This document shows positions 32,376 through 41,425 of a stretch of 64,000 nucleotides of DNA, in pieces (the first letter of the stretch is position 1; each line of letters opens with the position of its first letter). The notes beneath the pieces were generated by a model. That model had not been told where the DNA came from and made no database searches. It worked only from the letters and a program-made list of their open reading frames with translations. The translations under genes and the position numbers were made by a program. Location: NCBI RefSeq assembly GCF_004339525.1, contig NZ_SMGE01000001.1, forward strand, positions 5,580,001 to 5,644,000, read 5' to 3'. Source of the stretch: Flavobacterium sp. 90 (GTDB lineage: Bacteria; Bacteroidota; Bacteroidia; Flavobacteriales; Flavobacteriaceae).

Positions 32376-34292
32376 ATGAATACAATAGCTGAGCATATTG
32401 CAGATTTTTTAAAAGAATACCCGCCATTTGATAATTTAACTTTTCAGGAATTATCTGATATTGCAACCAATATTCGTGTTATAAATTTAGAAAAACATGC
32501 GGTATTATTTCAAAACAATGATTTACTTCACGACAGTTTTTATGTTGTAGCTTCTGGTATCATAAATTTAACAACAATTGCCGACGCCGAAGAAACGATT
32601 ATTAACAAATGTCATGAAGGTGATATTTTTGGATTACGTCCGTTTTTTGCTAAGAATAACTACATGATGACCGCGAAAGCTCGTGAAGAAAGTATTATTT
32701 ACGCAATTCCTATCGCTGTTTTCAGGCCTTTTGTTGCTAATAATTCAGATGTTTTGAACTTTTTATTAGAAAGTTTCGCTACAAATTCAAGACATACAAA
32801 AGATAGCGTTAGTTCTAATGGAAAAATGATTTCTGATACCTCATTTTATGTAGATCAGCAATCAGAAATGCAATATATTCAGTCTCTTAACTATAATAAT
32901 TCACCTTTAACAACTGACGCAAGCCATATTGTTAAAGATGTTGCTATATTAATGACCGATGCAATGATGGATAATGTCATTGTATGCGAAAAAAATCGCC
33001 CAATTGGTATTGTTACAGCTACAGATCTAGCGTCTAAGATAGCGACAGGACGTTACCCGATTACAGAAACAATTGACAAAATAATGTCGTCGCCTGTAGT
33101 TACCGTAATTGAAAATGTTTCTCTTGCCGAAGCACAATTACTAATGCTAAAACATAATGTAACGCACTTGTGTGTTACAAAAGACGGTACAAGTAAATCT
33201 GCTGTAAAAGGAATAATTTCTGAACACGATCTAATTGTGGCTCAAGCAAGTAACCCTGGTGTTTTAATCAAAGAGATTAAACGTTCGCAACTTCCAAAAG
33301 ACTTAAAACAAATACGTGATCGTTTATCTGATTTGATTCAGAATTCGATTCAAAAGAATATTCCGATTTCGCATATTAGTAATATTGTAAGCGAAATTAA
33401 TTTAGCGATAATCAAACGTGCTGTTGAGTTGTCTATATTAGATTTAGGCTCCCCTCCTGCTCGTTTTGCATGGTTAAGCATTGGTAGTCAAGGGCGTAAG
33501 GAACAACTTTTATTAACAGATCAGGATAGTATTTTGATTTTTGAAGATGTTGCTCCGGAAAAATACAGAGAAGTAAAAGATTATTTCCTTAGATTAGCAA
33601 AAAGAGCTACATCAATACTGGAAAAAGTTGGTTATGAATTTTGTCCAAATGGGCATATGGGAAGCAATATGCTTTGGTGTAAGTCATTGACTGACTGGAC
33701 AAAACAATACAACAGTTGGATGAATACTCCAGGTGAAAACAGTAATGATTTAAGCAGTATTTTCTTTGATTATGAGATCGTTTTTGGAGAACCTAAAATT
33801 GAAGAAGTTATTGAAAATGTCATTTTTAAAAATGCCGTTAACAATACTTTATTCTTTGACTTTTTAGGAAATGATGCTTTGAAAAAGAATTCTCCTTTGA
33901 GTTTTTTCAAAAAATTCATTGTTGAGGAAGAAGGTCCGGAAAAAGGAAAATTTGATATCAAAACACGTGCATTAATGCCTTTGATTGATGGCGCGCGTTT
34001 ATTAATTTTAAATTCGAATATTAAAGGAATCAAGAATACCTATTTAAGATTCAAACAATTAGCAATAACAGATTCTAAAAATGCTGAGATATACCTGAGC
34101 TGTGCCGAAGCTTTTTTAACTTTGTCAAAATTTAGAACTGTGGAAGGATTAAAAAATGACGATTCTGGTCAATATATAAATTTGAGAGAAATGTCTAAAA
34201 CAGACAAAGAGAAGTTAAAAAATGCTTTGACTCCAATGAAAGATCTTGAGGAATTAATTAAAAGTAAATTTCAATTGACCCAATTCTCATAA
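32376..34292 (+). CDS. cNMP-binding / CBS-pair / DUF294 nucleotidyltransferase-like regulator
   Basis: This 638-aa multidomain protein has, in order, a cyclic-nucleotide-binding-like barrel (about 15-140, 'HAVLFQNNDLLHDSFYVVAS'), two CBS motifs (about 180-295, 'IVKDVAILMTDAMMDNVIVC' and 'DKIMSSPVVTVIENVSLAEA'), a DUF294 nucleotidyltransferase-like domain (about 310-450, 'FAWLSIGSQGRKEQLLLTDQ' then DSILIFED), and a DUF294 C-terminal helical domain. DUF294 proteins resemble GlnD/GlnE-type protein uridylyltransferases. The next gene is a DnaQ-like exonuclease 3 nt downstream. This pair is known to accompany acetate-uptake genes in many bacteria; acs lies 2.6 kb away on the other strand. Confidence 0.85.
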   Translation: MNTIAEHIADFLKEYPPFDNLTFQELSDIATNIRVINLEKHAVLFQNNDLLHDSFYVVASGIINLTTIADAEETIINKCHEGDIFGLRPFFAKNNYMMTAKAREESIIYAIPIAVFRPFVANNSDVLNFLLESFATNSRHTKDSVSSNGKMISDTSFYVDQQSEMQYIQSLNYNNSPLTTDASHIVKDVAILMTDAMMDNVIVCEKNRPIGIVTATDLASKIATGRYPITETIDKIMSSPVVTVIENVSLAEAQLLMLKHNVTHLCVTKDGTSKSAVKGIISEHDLIVAQASNPGVLIKEIKRSQLPKDLKQIRDRLSDLIQNSIQKNIPISHISNIVSEINLAIIKRAVELSILDLGSPPARFAWLSIGSQGRKEQLLLTDQDSILIFEDVAPEKYREVKDYFLRLAKRATSILEKVGYEFCPNGHMGSNMLWCKSLTDWTKQYNSWMNTPGENSNDLSSIFFDYEIVFGEPKIEEVIENVIFKNAVNNTLFFDFLGNDALKKNSPLSFFKKFIVEEEGPEKGKFDIKTRALMPLIDGARLLILNSNIKGIKNTYLRFKQLAITDSKNAEIYLSCAEAFLTLSKFRTVEGLKNDDSGQYINLREMSKTDKEKLKNALTPMKDLEELIKSKFQLTQFS

Positions 34293-34295
34293 AAT

Positions 34296-34892
34296 ATGCT
34301 AGACTGGATTAAAAATATCAATAAGGAGTATCCGGATTTCTGGAAAGATTACCTGACTAAATTCGAAACAAAACCTAATAGATTTGTGGTCTTATCGACT
34401 GAAACTTCGGGACTAAACCCAAATAAAGATGTTATTTTGTCTTTGGGTGCTTTTTCTGTAGTGGATGATAGTATTATAATAAAGGATAATTTTGAAGCTG
34501 TTTTGTTACAGTACAAATTTTTGCAGGATAATGGTCTTTCGAATGAGTTTATCATAGAAAGTAAAATGCTCAAAATGCCTGAACCTGATGCTATTGAATC
34601 TTTGGTGAATTTTATCGGTAATTCAATTCTGGTTGGTCATCATATTAATTTTGACATCGAAATGCTAAATGCTGCATTAGAGCGTCTTGATTGCGGAAGA
34701 TTAAAAAACGAAGCCTTAGATGTTGATATGATGTACAGAAAATTAACTGATATCAATGACAAACAGTTTTCGCTTGACGATTTAACCGAAATATTTAAAA
34801 TTCCGAAAAGTGATCGAAATTCATCTGCTGAAGATGCATATAAAATTGCTTTATTGTTTTTGAAACTTAAATCCAGATTAGGAATTAAATAG
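34296..34892 (+). CDS. DnaQ-like 3'-5' exonuclease
   Basis: This 198-aa protein has the DEDD exonuclease pattern: Exo I 'NRFVVLSTETSGLNPNKDVI' (Ser replaces the usual Asp in 'DxE', reading STET), Exo II 'NSILVGHHINFDIEMLNAAL' (HxxNFD) and Exo III 'SDRNSSAEDAYKIALLFLKL' (xAxxDA). The altered Exo I motif (STETSG for DxETTG) could lower activity. It starts 3 nt after the DUF294 gene and is surely cotranscribed. It may not serve in DNA polymerase III; a signalling or RNA role linked to the DUF294 protein is possible. Confidence 0.8.
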   Translation: MLDWIKNINKEYPDFWKDYLTKFETKPNRFVVLSTETSGLNPNKDVILSLGAFSVVDDSIIIKDNFEAVLLQYKFLQDNGLSNEFIIESKMLKMPEPDAIESLVNFIGNSILVGHHINFDIEMLNAALERLDCGRLKNEALDVDMMYRKLTDINDKQFSLDDLTEIFKIPKSDRNSSAEDAYKIALLFLKLKSRLGIK

Positions 34893-34900
34893 TTTTTTTT

Positions 34901-34920
34901 AACCATATAAGCGATATAAG
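34901..34920. repeat. Half copy of the AACCATATAAG repeat family
   Basis: AACCATATAAGCGATATAAG resembles one arm of the palindrome at 18681-18749. Only one arm is present. Confidence 0.45.
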
Positions 34921-34943
34921 AAAATATAATTTTTAACACAAAG

Positions 34944-34978
34944 AAAAGCCTCTTAAAGATATTAAGAGGCTTTTTTAT
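34944..34978. terminator. Bidirectional terminator between convergent genes
   Basis: AGCCTCTTAA (34947-34956) pairs with TTAAGAGGCT (34962-34971); A's precede and T's follow, so it can serve both the exonuclease gene and the converging GlxA-type regulator gene. Confidence 0.8.
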
Positions 34979-34984
34979 TTTTCT

Positions 34985-35980
34985 TTAATAGTTTTCGGAA
35001 ACCAACGCAACAGCCATTTTATTGTATTTATTGCGATATTCAATTGGAGTAAGACCGGTTATTTTTTTAAAAATTGTCCTAAATGCTTTTGTATCTGTAT
35101 AACCTACATCGTACATCACTTCATTTATATTTTTTCGACTTGTTTCGAAACTACGTTTGGCAAATTCTACTTTAACCCGGTTTATATACACTAATACCGA
35201 ATTATTAGTAGCAACTTTAAAACGTCTTTCAAAACTTCTTCTTCCCAACGACACTAAATCAGACAACTCTTCAATTGTTATTTTTTCCTGAACATTGTTT
35301 TCAATAAAATCTTGTGTCTTTTTTATAATATCATCATTATGATTTTTTTGACCCTGAAACATTGCAAATGCCAACTGGCTTTCTCGATCGATATCAATTG
35401 CAAAATATTTTGAAGCTAAAATTGCAGTTTCCCTATCTGTATATTTTTCTACCAAATGCAGTAATAAATTCCAATATGATTTTGCACCGCCACTTGAATA
35501 AATTCTATTTTCTTCGGTTATAATACTTCCGTCTACTACTTCAACATCTGGAAACATTTCGCGAAATTCATTTTGGAAACCCCAATGTGTTGAACATTTT
35601 TTACCATTAAGCAAACCTGTAGAAGCTAATAAAAATGCTCCAACACATAGTGAAGCAATTTCTGCACCTTTATTATATTGTTCATTTATCCAAGGTAATA
35701 ATTCCTGATTTTGATCGATCGCACTTTTCATATCACCAAATAAAGCGGGTACTACAACCAAATCCGTTTTTTCAATGTCTTTTAAAAGTTGAGAAGTATT
35801 TACAGAATACAAACCATCATTGAGTTTTATCTCTTTTTTTAATCCTACTAATTGCACATCAAACAATGCTTTTCTACCTGATGCAACCATAAATTGATTA
35901 ACTGCCGAAAATAAATACTGAGGATCAGCAATTGCTTGCAAAACAGAACTTTCTGGAACTAGAATACTTACTTTTTTCAT
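34985..35980 (-). CDS. GlxA-type transcriptional regulator (DJ-1/PfpI plus AraC HTH)
   Basis: I start at the ATG at 35980 (331 aa), three codons inside a GTG-initiated frame. Residues ~1-195 form a DJ-1/PfpI-like domain with the Cys of the nucleophile elbow in 'GAEIASLCVGAFLLASTGLL'. Residues ~215-331 are the AraC double HTH ('EKITIEELSDLVSLGRRSFE', 'RVKVEFAKRSFETSRKNINE', 'VGYTDTKAFRTIFKKITGLT'). GlxA-like regulators respond to small metabolites. The VOC/DUF4287 genes on the other strand are a possible target. Confidence 0.85.
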   Translation of the reverse strand: MKKVSILVPESSVLQAIADPQYLFSAVNQFMVASGRKALFDVQLVGLKKEIKLNDGLYSVNTSQLLKDIEKTDLVVVPALFGDMKSAIDQNQELLPWINEQYNKGAEIASLCVGAFLLASTGLLNGKKCSTHWGFQNEFREMFPDVEVVDGSIITEENRIYSSGGAKSYWNLLLHLVEKYTDRETAILASKYFAIDIDRESQLAFAMFQGQKNHNDDIIKKTQDFIENNVQEKITIEELSDLVSLGRRSFERRFKVATNNSVLVYINRVKVEFAKRSFETSRKNINEVMYDVGYTDTKAFRTIFKKITGLTPIEYRNKYNKMAVALVSENY

Positions 35981-36129
35981 CTTTAGCACTTTTAATTTTC
36001 AATAAAGATATAAAAAATGACGCAAACACCCTCTTAGTTGTCATTTACGTACAGTGTTTTTTCTTACAACTAATCGCAACTTTGTCTTGTTGGTTTAATT
36101 AAGAACCAACATAAAAAAAATAAGGCAAA

Positions 36130-36552
36130 ATGACAACAATAAATTCTTATTTGACTTTCAACGGCAATTGTCGTGAAGCAATGACATTCTATAAAGAATG
36201 TTTAGGAGGTGAACTTGTTATACAAACAGTTGATGAATCGCCAGTATCAGAACAACTGCCTTCGCAAATGAAAAAATGCATTTTACATTCAATGCTTAAA
36301 AGTGACAATCTTATAATTATGGGTTCAGATATGTCACCTCAAAATTTAATTAAAGGAAATGCGGTTTCGTTAATGCTTAATTTTTCAAGCGAAGAAGAAA
36401 CACGAAAAACTTATGCAAGTTTATCCAGATATGGCAACGCTTCGCAACCATTGGAGATAATGTTTTGGGGAGCTTTATTCGGACACTTAACAGACAAATT
36501 TGGAAATCAATGGATGTTTAATTACGATCCTAACCAAAATCAAAACAACTAA
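36130..36552 (+). CDS. PhnB-like VOC-family protein
   Basis: This 140-aa protein matches PhnB/YjdN-like VOC domains: 'TINSYLTFNGNCREAMTFYK' then ECLGGEL at the N-terminus, 'SDNLIIMGSDMSPQNLIKGN' in the middle, and 'FWGALFGHLTDKFGNQWMFN' at the C-terminus. PhnB-like proteins are often annotated as 3-demethylubiquinone methyltransferase-like, but enzymatic activity is usually unproven. It lies divergent from the GlxA-type regulator (149 bp between starts) and 40 nt before the DUF4287 gene. Confidence 0.85.
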   Translation: MTTINSYLTFNGNCREAMTFYKECLGGELVIQTVDESPVSEQLPSQMKKCILHSMLKSDNLIIMGSDMSPQNLIKGNAVSLMLNFSSEEETRKTYASLSRYGNASQPLEIMFWGALFGHLTDKFGNQWMFNYDPNQNQNN

Positions 36553-36592
36553 TTATCAAAATATTTAATTAAACAATTAAATCTATAACATT

Positions 36593-36811
36593 ATGTCATT
36601 TCAAGCATACTTAACAAATATTAAAGCAAAAACAGGAATGGAATCTGATGATTTTAAAAAACTTTCAGATGAAAAAGGATTTTCAGTCAATGGAGAATTA
36701 AAACCAGAAATAAAAGCAGGTGAAATTGTTACTTGGTTAAAATCTCATTTTGATTTAGGTCACGGACACGCAATGGCAATATACGCACTTCTAAAAGGGA
36801 TTAGAAAGTAA
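36593..36811 (+). CDS. DUF4287 protein
   Basis: This 72-aa protein has the DUF4287 pattern: 'FQAYLTNIKAKTGMESDDFK', then 'EIKAGEIVTWLKSHFDLGHG' followed by HAMAIYALLKG. The 'LGHGHAMA' motif is typical. It is a small cytosolic helical protein of unknown function, often found beside DUF5655 or VOC-type genes. It follows the PhnB-like gene by 40 nt and precedes a terminator hairpin. Confidence 0.85.
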   Translation: MSFQAYLTNIKAKTGMESDDFKKLSDEKGFSVNGELKPEIKAGEIVTWLKSHFDLGHGHAMAIYALLKGIRK

Positions 36812-36845
36812 ACCTATTAAAAATAAAAACACAAACTCTCACTAA

Positions 36846-36879
36846 ACAAAAAAGCTGCCTCGATTGGAGACAGCTTTTT
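36846..36879. terminator. Bidirectional terminator between DUF4287 and acs
   Basis: AAAAAGCTGCCTC and GAGACAGCTTTTT form a hairpin with one mismatch around GATTG. It separates the converging DUF4287 and acs genes, 19 nt from the acs stop. Confidence 0.8.
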
Positions 36880-36897
36880 ATTTTTATTAAAAAAGTA

Positions 36898-38805
36898 TTA
36901 GATTTTATCTTTCATAATCTCTTCTACAATTTCAGGATTCAATAATGTTGAAGTATCTCCAAAATTAGAAAAATCTCCTTCTGCTATTTTACGCAAAATT
37001 CTACGCATGATTTTTCCTGAGCGTGTTTTTGGTAAACCAGACACAAACTGAATTTTATCTAATTTTGCGATTGGTCCAATATGGTCAGAAATATATTGAT
37101 TGATCTCTTTTGTTAAGTTAGTTCTATCTCTAACTTCCCCAGTTTCTTTCAGGATTACAAAACCGTATAATGCATTTCCTTTAATATCGTGTGGAAATCC
37201 AACAATTGCAGATTCTGCAACTGCTGGATGCTCGTTGATCGCATCTTCAATTGGAGCTGTTCCTAAATTATGTCCTGAAACAATTACAACATCATCTACT
37301 CTACCGGTGATTCTGTAATATCCAACTTCATCTCTCAATGCACCGTCTCCTGTGAAATATTTTCCAGGGAAAGCAGAGAAATAAGTGTCTTTGTAACGTT
37401 GGTGATCTCCCCAGATAGTTCTGGCGATTCCAGGCCACGGAAATTTAATACATAAACTTCCAACAACTTGGTTTCCTTCGATTTCATTGCGTTTTTCATC
37501 CATTAAAACAGGCTGAATTCCCGGTAATGGCAAAGTTGCGTATGTTGGTTTTGTTGGCGTTACAAAAGCAATTGGAGAAATCATGATTCCGCCAGTTTCT
37601 GTTTGCCACCAAGTATCAACCACCGGACATCTTTTATCTCCAACGTGGTCATTGAACCAGTGCCAAGCTTCTTCGTTGATTGGTTCTCCAACAGATCCAA
37701 TAACTTTTAATGATTTAAGTGGGTATTTTTGAATGTAATCTAAACTTTCTTTTGCTAACGAACGAATTGCCGTTGGCGCTGTATAGAATTGTGTGATTTT
37801 ATGTTTTTCGATAATATCCCAAAAACGGCTAAAATCAGGATAAGACGGAACTCCTTCGAAAATTACGGTTGTTCCTCCATTCAATAATGGTCCGTATAAT
37901 ATATAAGAGTGACCTGTAATCCAACCAATATCTGCTGTACACCAGAAAATATCATTTTCTTCGTGGCTGAAAACATTTTTAAAAGTATATGCTGTATAAA
38001 CCATATATCCAGCTGTAGTATGCACCATTCCTTTTGGTTTTCCTGTAGAACCAGAAGTATACAAGATAAACAAAGGATCTTCGGCATCCATAATTTCAGC
38101 TACACTATTGTCTAAAGCTGTATCCAATAGAGGTTGTAACCATTGGTCACGTCCTTCTTTCATTTTTATATCAGTATTGGTTCTTTTTACAACCAAAACC
38201 TGAGAAACAGATGGGCAAGTTTCTAATGCTTCATCAACGATTCCTTTTAGATCAATTGTTTTGTTTCCTCTGTAACCTCCATCAGATGTAATAACCATTT
38301 TAGATTCACAGTCATTAATTCTGGCAGAAACTGCTGAAGCTGAGAAACCAGCAAAAACAACAGAGTGAATTGCTCCAATTCTCGCACATGCCAAAACTGA
38401 AACCGCCAATTCCGGAATCATTGGTAAATAAATACAAACTCTGTCTCCTTTACGAACACCTTGCTCACGCAAAACATTTGCCATTTTTGAAACGCGCTCG
38501 TATAATTCATTATATGTTATATGTAAAGCTTCTTCAGAAGGATCATTCGGTTCAAAAATAATTGCCGTTTTTTCGCCTCTTTTGCTTAAATGTCTATCGA
38601 TACAGTTTTTAGTAATATTAACTTTAGCTTCAGTAAACCATTTTACTTCGGCATCAGCCATATTAAAATCAACTACTTTATCCCATTGTTGATACCAAGT
38701 GAAATTTTCCTCAGCTATTTTTCCCCAAAATTTCCTTGGTTCTCTTATTGACTTATTGTAATGTTTAAAATATTGTTCTAAATTTTCAATTTTATAATAA
38801 CTCAT
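36898..38805 (-). CDS. acs: Acetyl-CoA synthetase
   Basis: This 635-aa enzyme makes acetyl-CoA from acetate, ATP and CoA through acetyl-AMP. The AMP-forming signature is 'LFILYTSGSTGKPKGMVHTT', with 'VVDTWWQTETGGIMISPIAF' (A5 motif) and the hinge region 'KYFTGDGALRDEVGYYRITG' then RVDDVVIVSGH. The C-terminal acetylation-site motif 'GLPKTRSGKIMRRILRKIAE' contains the catalytic lysine. Length is canonical (E. coli Acs 652 aa). It acts in the cytosol for acetate assimilation. It is likely monocistronic, downstream of the ilv operon terminator. Confidence 0.95.
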   Translation of the reverse strand: MSYYKIENLEQYFKHYNKSIREPRKFWGKIAEENFTWYQQWDKVVDFNMADAEVKWFTEAKVNITKNCIDRHLSKRGEKTAIIFEPNDPSEEALHITYNELYERVSKMANVLREQGVRKGDRVCIYLPMIPELAVSVLACARIGAIHSVVFAGFSASAVSARINDCESKMVITSDGGYRGNKTIDLKGIVDEALETCPSVSQVLVVKRTNTDIKMKEGRDQWLQPLLDTALDNSVAEIMDAEDPLFILYTSGSTGKPKGMVHTTAGYMVYTAYTFKNVFSHEENDIFWCTADIGWITGHSYILYGPLLNGGTTVIFEGVPSYPDFSRFWDIIEKHKITQFYTAPTAIRSLAKESLDYIQKYPLKSLKVIGSVGEPINEEAWHWFNDHVGDKRCPVVDTWWQTETGGIMISPIAFVTPTKPTYATLPLPGIQPVLMDEKRNEIEGNQVVGSLCIKFPWPGIARTIWGDHQRYKDTYFSAFPGKYFTGDGALRDEVGYYRITGRVDDVVIVSGHNLGTAPIEDAINEHPAVAESAIVGFPHDIKGNALYGFVILKETGEVRDRTNLTKEINQYISDHIGPIAKLDKIQFVSGLPKTRSGKIMRRILRKIAEGDFSNFGDTSTLLNPEIVEEIMKDKI

Positions 38806-38967
38806 ATGTTTTTGGAATTTTTTTTATAAATGTATTAAATATCAACGTATTCTTAAAATTATTTAATTCATAAATTTCAGCAAAAAAAAACACATATTAA
38901 AAAAAATATCCTTTTTTTCTACCTATAATATAATTTTTCCGTTTTTGAAGTAAAATTACATATTGCA

Positions 38968-39001
38968 AAAAAGGCGCAATAAATAAATACTACGCCTTTT
39001 T
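38968..39001 (-). terminator. Terminator of the ilv operon
   Basis: AAAAAGGCG (38968-38976) pairs with CGCCTTTTT (38993-39001). On the minus strand the stem is followed by U's, about 305 nt past the ilvC stop. Confidence 0.6.
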
Positions 39002-39306
39002 AATTTTAACAATTTCAATAACAATTAATTTTGTAATTCTGCATTACAATGCTTTACACTATTTTGAAAATAGCAGCAGCTTTATTAATTAAAAATGAAA
39101 CTTCAGCAAGTATATTTTTCTCAAAACATACTCCCTTATTTAGGGATTAGCTTCACTTAACTTACTTACTCACAGAAGTTAAGTGAATGCAGAATGCATC
39201 TATATCCAATTTTTCTTAATAAGTGCTTACTAATTCAAAATATTATATAAAAAGAGATACAGTGCAAAATCCCATCACACCCGAATGTGTGGTAATTCCT
39301 AATTTA
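39002..39306 (-). other. Long 3' untranslated region of ilvC with hairpins
   Basis: No gene is visible between ilvC and the terminator. The stretch holds a perfect 12-bp hairpin (TTCACTTAACTT 39152-39163 with AAGTTAAGTGAA 39176-39187), a small stem CACAC-N6-GTGTG (39276-39291) right after ilvC, and CCCTTATTTAGGG (39133-39145). It could be a processed 3'-UTR RNA. Confidence 0.4.
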
Positions 39307-40776
39307 TTATCCAATTTTTTTCATTGCAGTCATAGATTCTCTCAACCATGCTCCTACTTCTTCGATAGGATGTTGACGAATTTCTTTGTTTACTGCTATT
39401 AAAACAGCATTATCTACACCGTTTGAAGTCGAAAATGGTTTTCCTATAATATTAGTTTCAACTGTTTTCATAAACTCAGTCAATAATGGTTTACAAGCAT
39501 GGTCAAATAAATAACAACCATATTCTGCAGTATCCGAAATAACACGGTTCATTTCAAATAATTTCTTTCTTGCAATTGTGTTAGCAATCAAAGGCAATTC
39601 GTGTAATGATTCATAATAAGCTGATTCTTCGATAATTCCAGCTTCTGTCATAGTTTCAAAAGCCAGTTCTACACCCGCTTTAACCATAGCAATCATTAAA
39701 ACTCCATTGTCAAAATATTCCTGCTCAGAAATTGGAGCTTCTTGTGGTGCTGTTTTCTCGAAATTCGTTTCTCCTGTTGCAGCTCTCCATTTTAATAAAT
39801 TTACATCGTCATTAGCCCAGTCGATCATCATTGTTCTTGAGAATTCTCCAGAAATAATATCATCTTGGTGTTTTTGAAATAACGGACGCATAATGTCTTT
39901 TAATTCTTCTGCAATTTCATAAGCTTCGATTTTTGCAGGATTAGAAAGACGATCTAACATATTGGTGATTCCACCATGTTTCAAAGCTTCTGTGATAGTT
40001 TCCCATCCGTATTGAATTAATTTTGAAGCATATGCAGGATCGATTCCTTTTTCTACCATTTTATCAAAACATAAAATAGAACCCGTTTGCAATAATCCGC
40101 AAAGGATAGTTTGCTCACCCATTAAATCTGATTTTACTTCAGCAACAAATGATGATTTTAAAACTCCTGCTTTATGTCCTCCAGTTGCTACAGCATAAGC
40201 TTTTGCCTGATCTAAACCAAAAGCGTTTGGATCATTTTCAGGGTGAACTGCAATTAAAGTTGGTACACCAAATCCTCTTTTGTATTCTTCACGAACCTCA
40301 GAACCAGGGCATTTAGGAGCACACATAATAACTGTGATATCTTTACGAATCTGCATTCCTTCTTCAACAATATTAAAACCGTGAGAATATGATAATGTCG
40401 ATCCTTGTTTCATTAATGGCATAATGGCAGTAACTACAGCAGTGTGTTGTTTATCCGGAGTTAAGTTACAAACTACGTCAGCAGTTGGAATTAATTCTTC
40501 ATAAGTACCTACTTTAAAACCGTTTTCAGTAGCATTTTTATAAGAAGCTCTTTTTTCAGCGATTGCATCTGCACGCAATGCATACGAAATATCCAAACCA
40601 GAATCTCTCATGTTCAAACCTTGATTTAAACCTTGTGCACCACAACCTACGATGACAACTTTTTTTCCTGCAAGTGCAGCAATTCCGTCTGAAAATTCAG
40701 ATTGCTCCATAAATTCGCAAACTCCTAATTGTTCTAATTGTAATCTAAGTGGTAATGTGTTGAAATAATTTGCCAT
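39307..40776 (-). CDS. ilvC: Ketol-acid reductoisomerase
   Basis: This 489-aa enzyme converts acetolactate or acetohydroxybutyrate to the dihydroxy acids with NADPH and Mg2+. It has the NADPH-binding segment '[20 protein letters not shown]' and the class-defining long C-terminal part, so it is a class II KARI like E. coli IlvC (491 aa). The conserved '[20 protein letters not shown]' motif belongs to the metal-binding knotted domain. It is the last gene of ilvD-ilvB-ilvN-ilvC, 60 nt after ilvN. Confidence 0.97.
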   Translation of the reverse strand: MANYFNTLPLRLQLEQLGVCEFMEQSEFSDGIAALAGKKVVIVGCGAQGLNQGLNMRDSGLDISYALRADAIAEKRASYKNATENGFKVGTYEELIPTADVVCNLTPDKQHTAVVTAIMPLMKQGSTLSYSHGFNIVEEGMQIRKDITVIMCAPKCPGSEVREEYKRGFGVPTLIAVHPENDPNAFGLDQAKAYAVATGGHKAGVLKSSFVAEVKSDLMGEQTILCGLLQTGSILCFDKMVEKGIDPAYASKLIQYGWETITEALKHGGITNMLDRLSNPAKIEAYEIAEELKDIMRPLFQKHQDDIISGEFSRTMMIDWANDDVNLLKWRAATGETNFEKTAPQEAPISEQEYFDNGVLMIAMVKAGVELAFETMTEAGIIEESAYYESLHELPLIANTIARKKLFEMNRVISDTAEYGCYLFDHACKPLLTEFMKTVETNIIGKPFSTSNGVDNAVLIAVNKEIRQHPIEEVGAWLRESMTAMKKIG

Positions 40777-40836
40777 TCTTTTTTAATATTTAATGATGTT
40801 GTAATTTAATAATTGATTAATATGTATAAAATGATA

Positions 40837-41358
40837 CTATTTGAATGTTTCTAATAAAGTCGAAATTTCCATTTTTTCTTTAGAAACTGATATTCTTCCT
40901 GAACGTACAAATTGCATAATCCCGTAAGGTTTAAACTTTTCATATAATTCTTCTATTTCAGAACGTCTTCCTGATTTTGAAATCACAAAGAAATCACGAG
41001 AAACAGTTACAATTGTTGATTGGCTGTCTTTGATGATATTCTGAATTTGTTTCTCATCGAATAACAAACTTGAAGCAATTTTGAACAATGCATTTTCCAA
41101 ATAAATCGTCTCTTCATCTGTGTGATAAAAAGCTTTAATCACTTCGATTTGTTTTTCAATTTGTCCTACGATATTCTGAACCCATTTCTCTGTTGTATTT
41201 ACTACAATGATAAATCTTGAAACATTCTCAATTTCTGATTCTGAAACGTTTAAACTTAATATATTAATGTGACGCTTTAAGAATATTCCTGATATTCTAT
41301 TCAATAAGCCCACGTTATTTTCTGAATATACCGATATGGTAAATGTTTTATCTTCCAT
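40837..41358 (-). CDS. ilvN: Acetolactate synthase small (regulatory) subunit
   Basis: This 173-aa protein starts with an ACT domain ('FTISVYSENNVGLLNRISGI', 'FLKRHINILSLNVSESEIEN') that binds valine for feedback control of the large subunit, followed by a C-terminal ALS_ss domain ('TVSRDFFVISKSGRRSEIEE', KFKPYGIMQFVRSGRIS). Length is typical of IlvH-like subunits. It is the third gene of the ilv operon. A 32-bp perfect palindrome separates it from ilvB. Confidence 0.95.
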   Translation of the reverse strand: MEDKTFTISVYSENNVGLLNRISGIFLKRHINILSLNVSESEIENVSRFIIVVNTTEKWVQNIVGQIEKQIEVIKAFYHTDEETIYLENALFKIASSLLFDEKQIQNIIKDSQSTIVTVSRDFFVISKSGRRSEIEELYEKFKPYGIMQFVRSGRISVSKEKMEISTLLETFK

Positions 41359-41379
41359 TTTTGTTTTTTAGTTTTATTT

Positions 41380-41411
41380 GTTTCAATCCCGATAGCTATC
41401 GGGATTGAAAC
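41380..41411. repeat. 32-bp perfect palindrome between ilvB and ilvN
   Basis: GTTTCAATCCCGATAG and its exact reverse complement abut to form a perfect 32-bp palindrome in the 67-nt spacer. The core TCCCGATAGCTATCGGGA also occurs at 26207-26224, so this is a repeat family placed inside an operon. Confidence 0.85.
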
Positions 41412-41425
41412 ATGAAACTTTTTCT

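Noticed and set aside
38806..38967. Riboswitch or leader upstream of acs
   Set aside because: I found no known riboswitch core or leader frame; only AT-rich sequence and a terminator belonging to the ilv operon.
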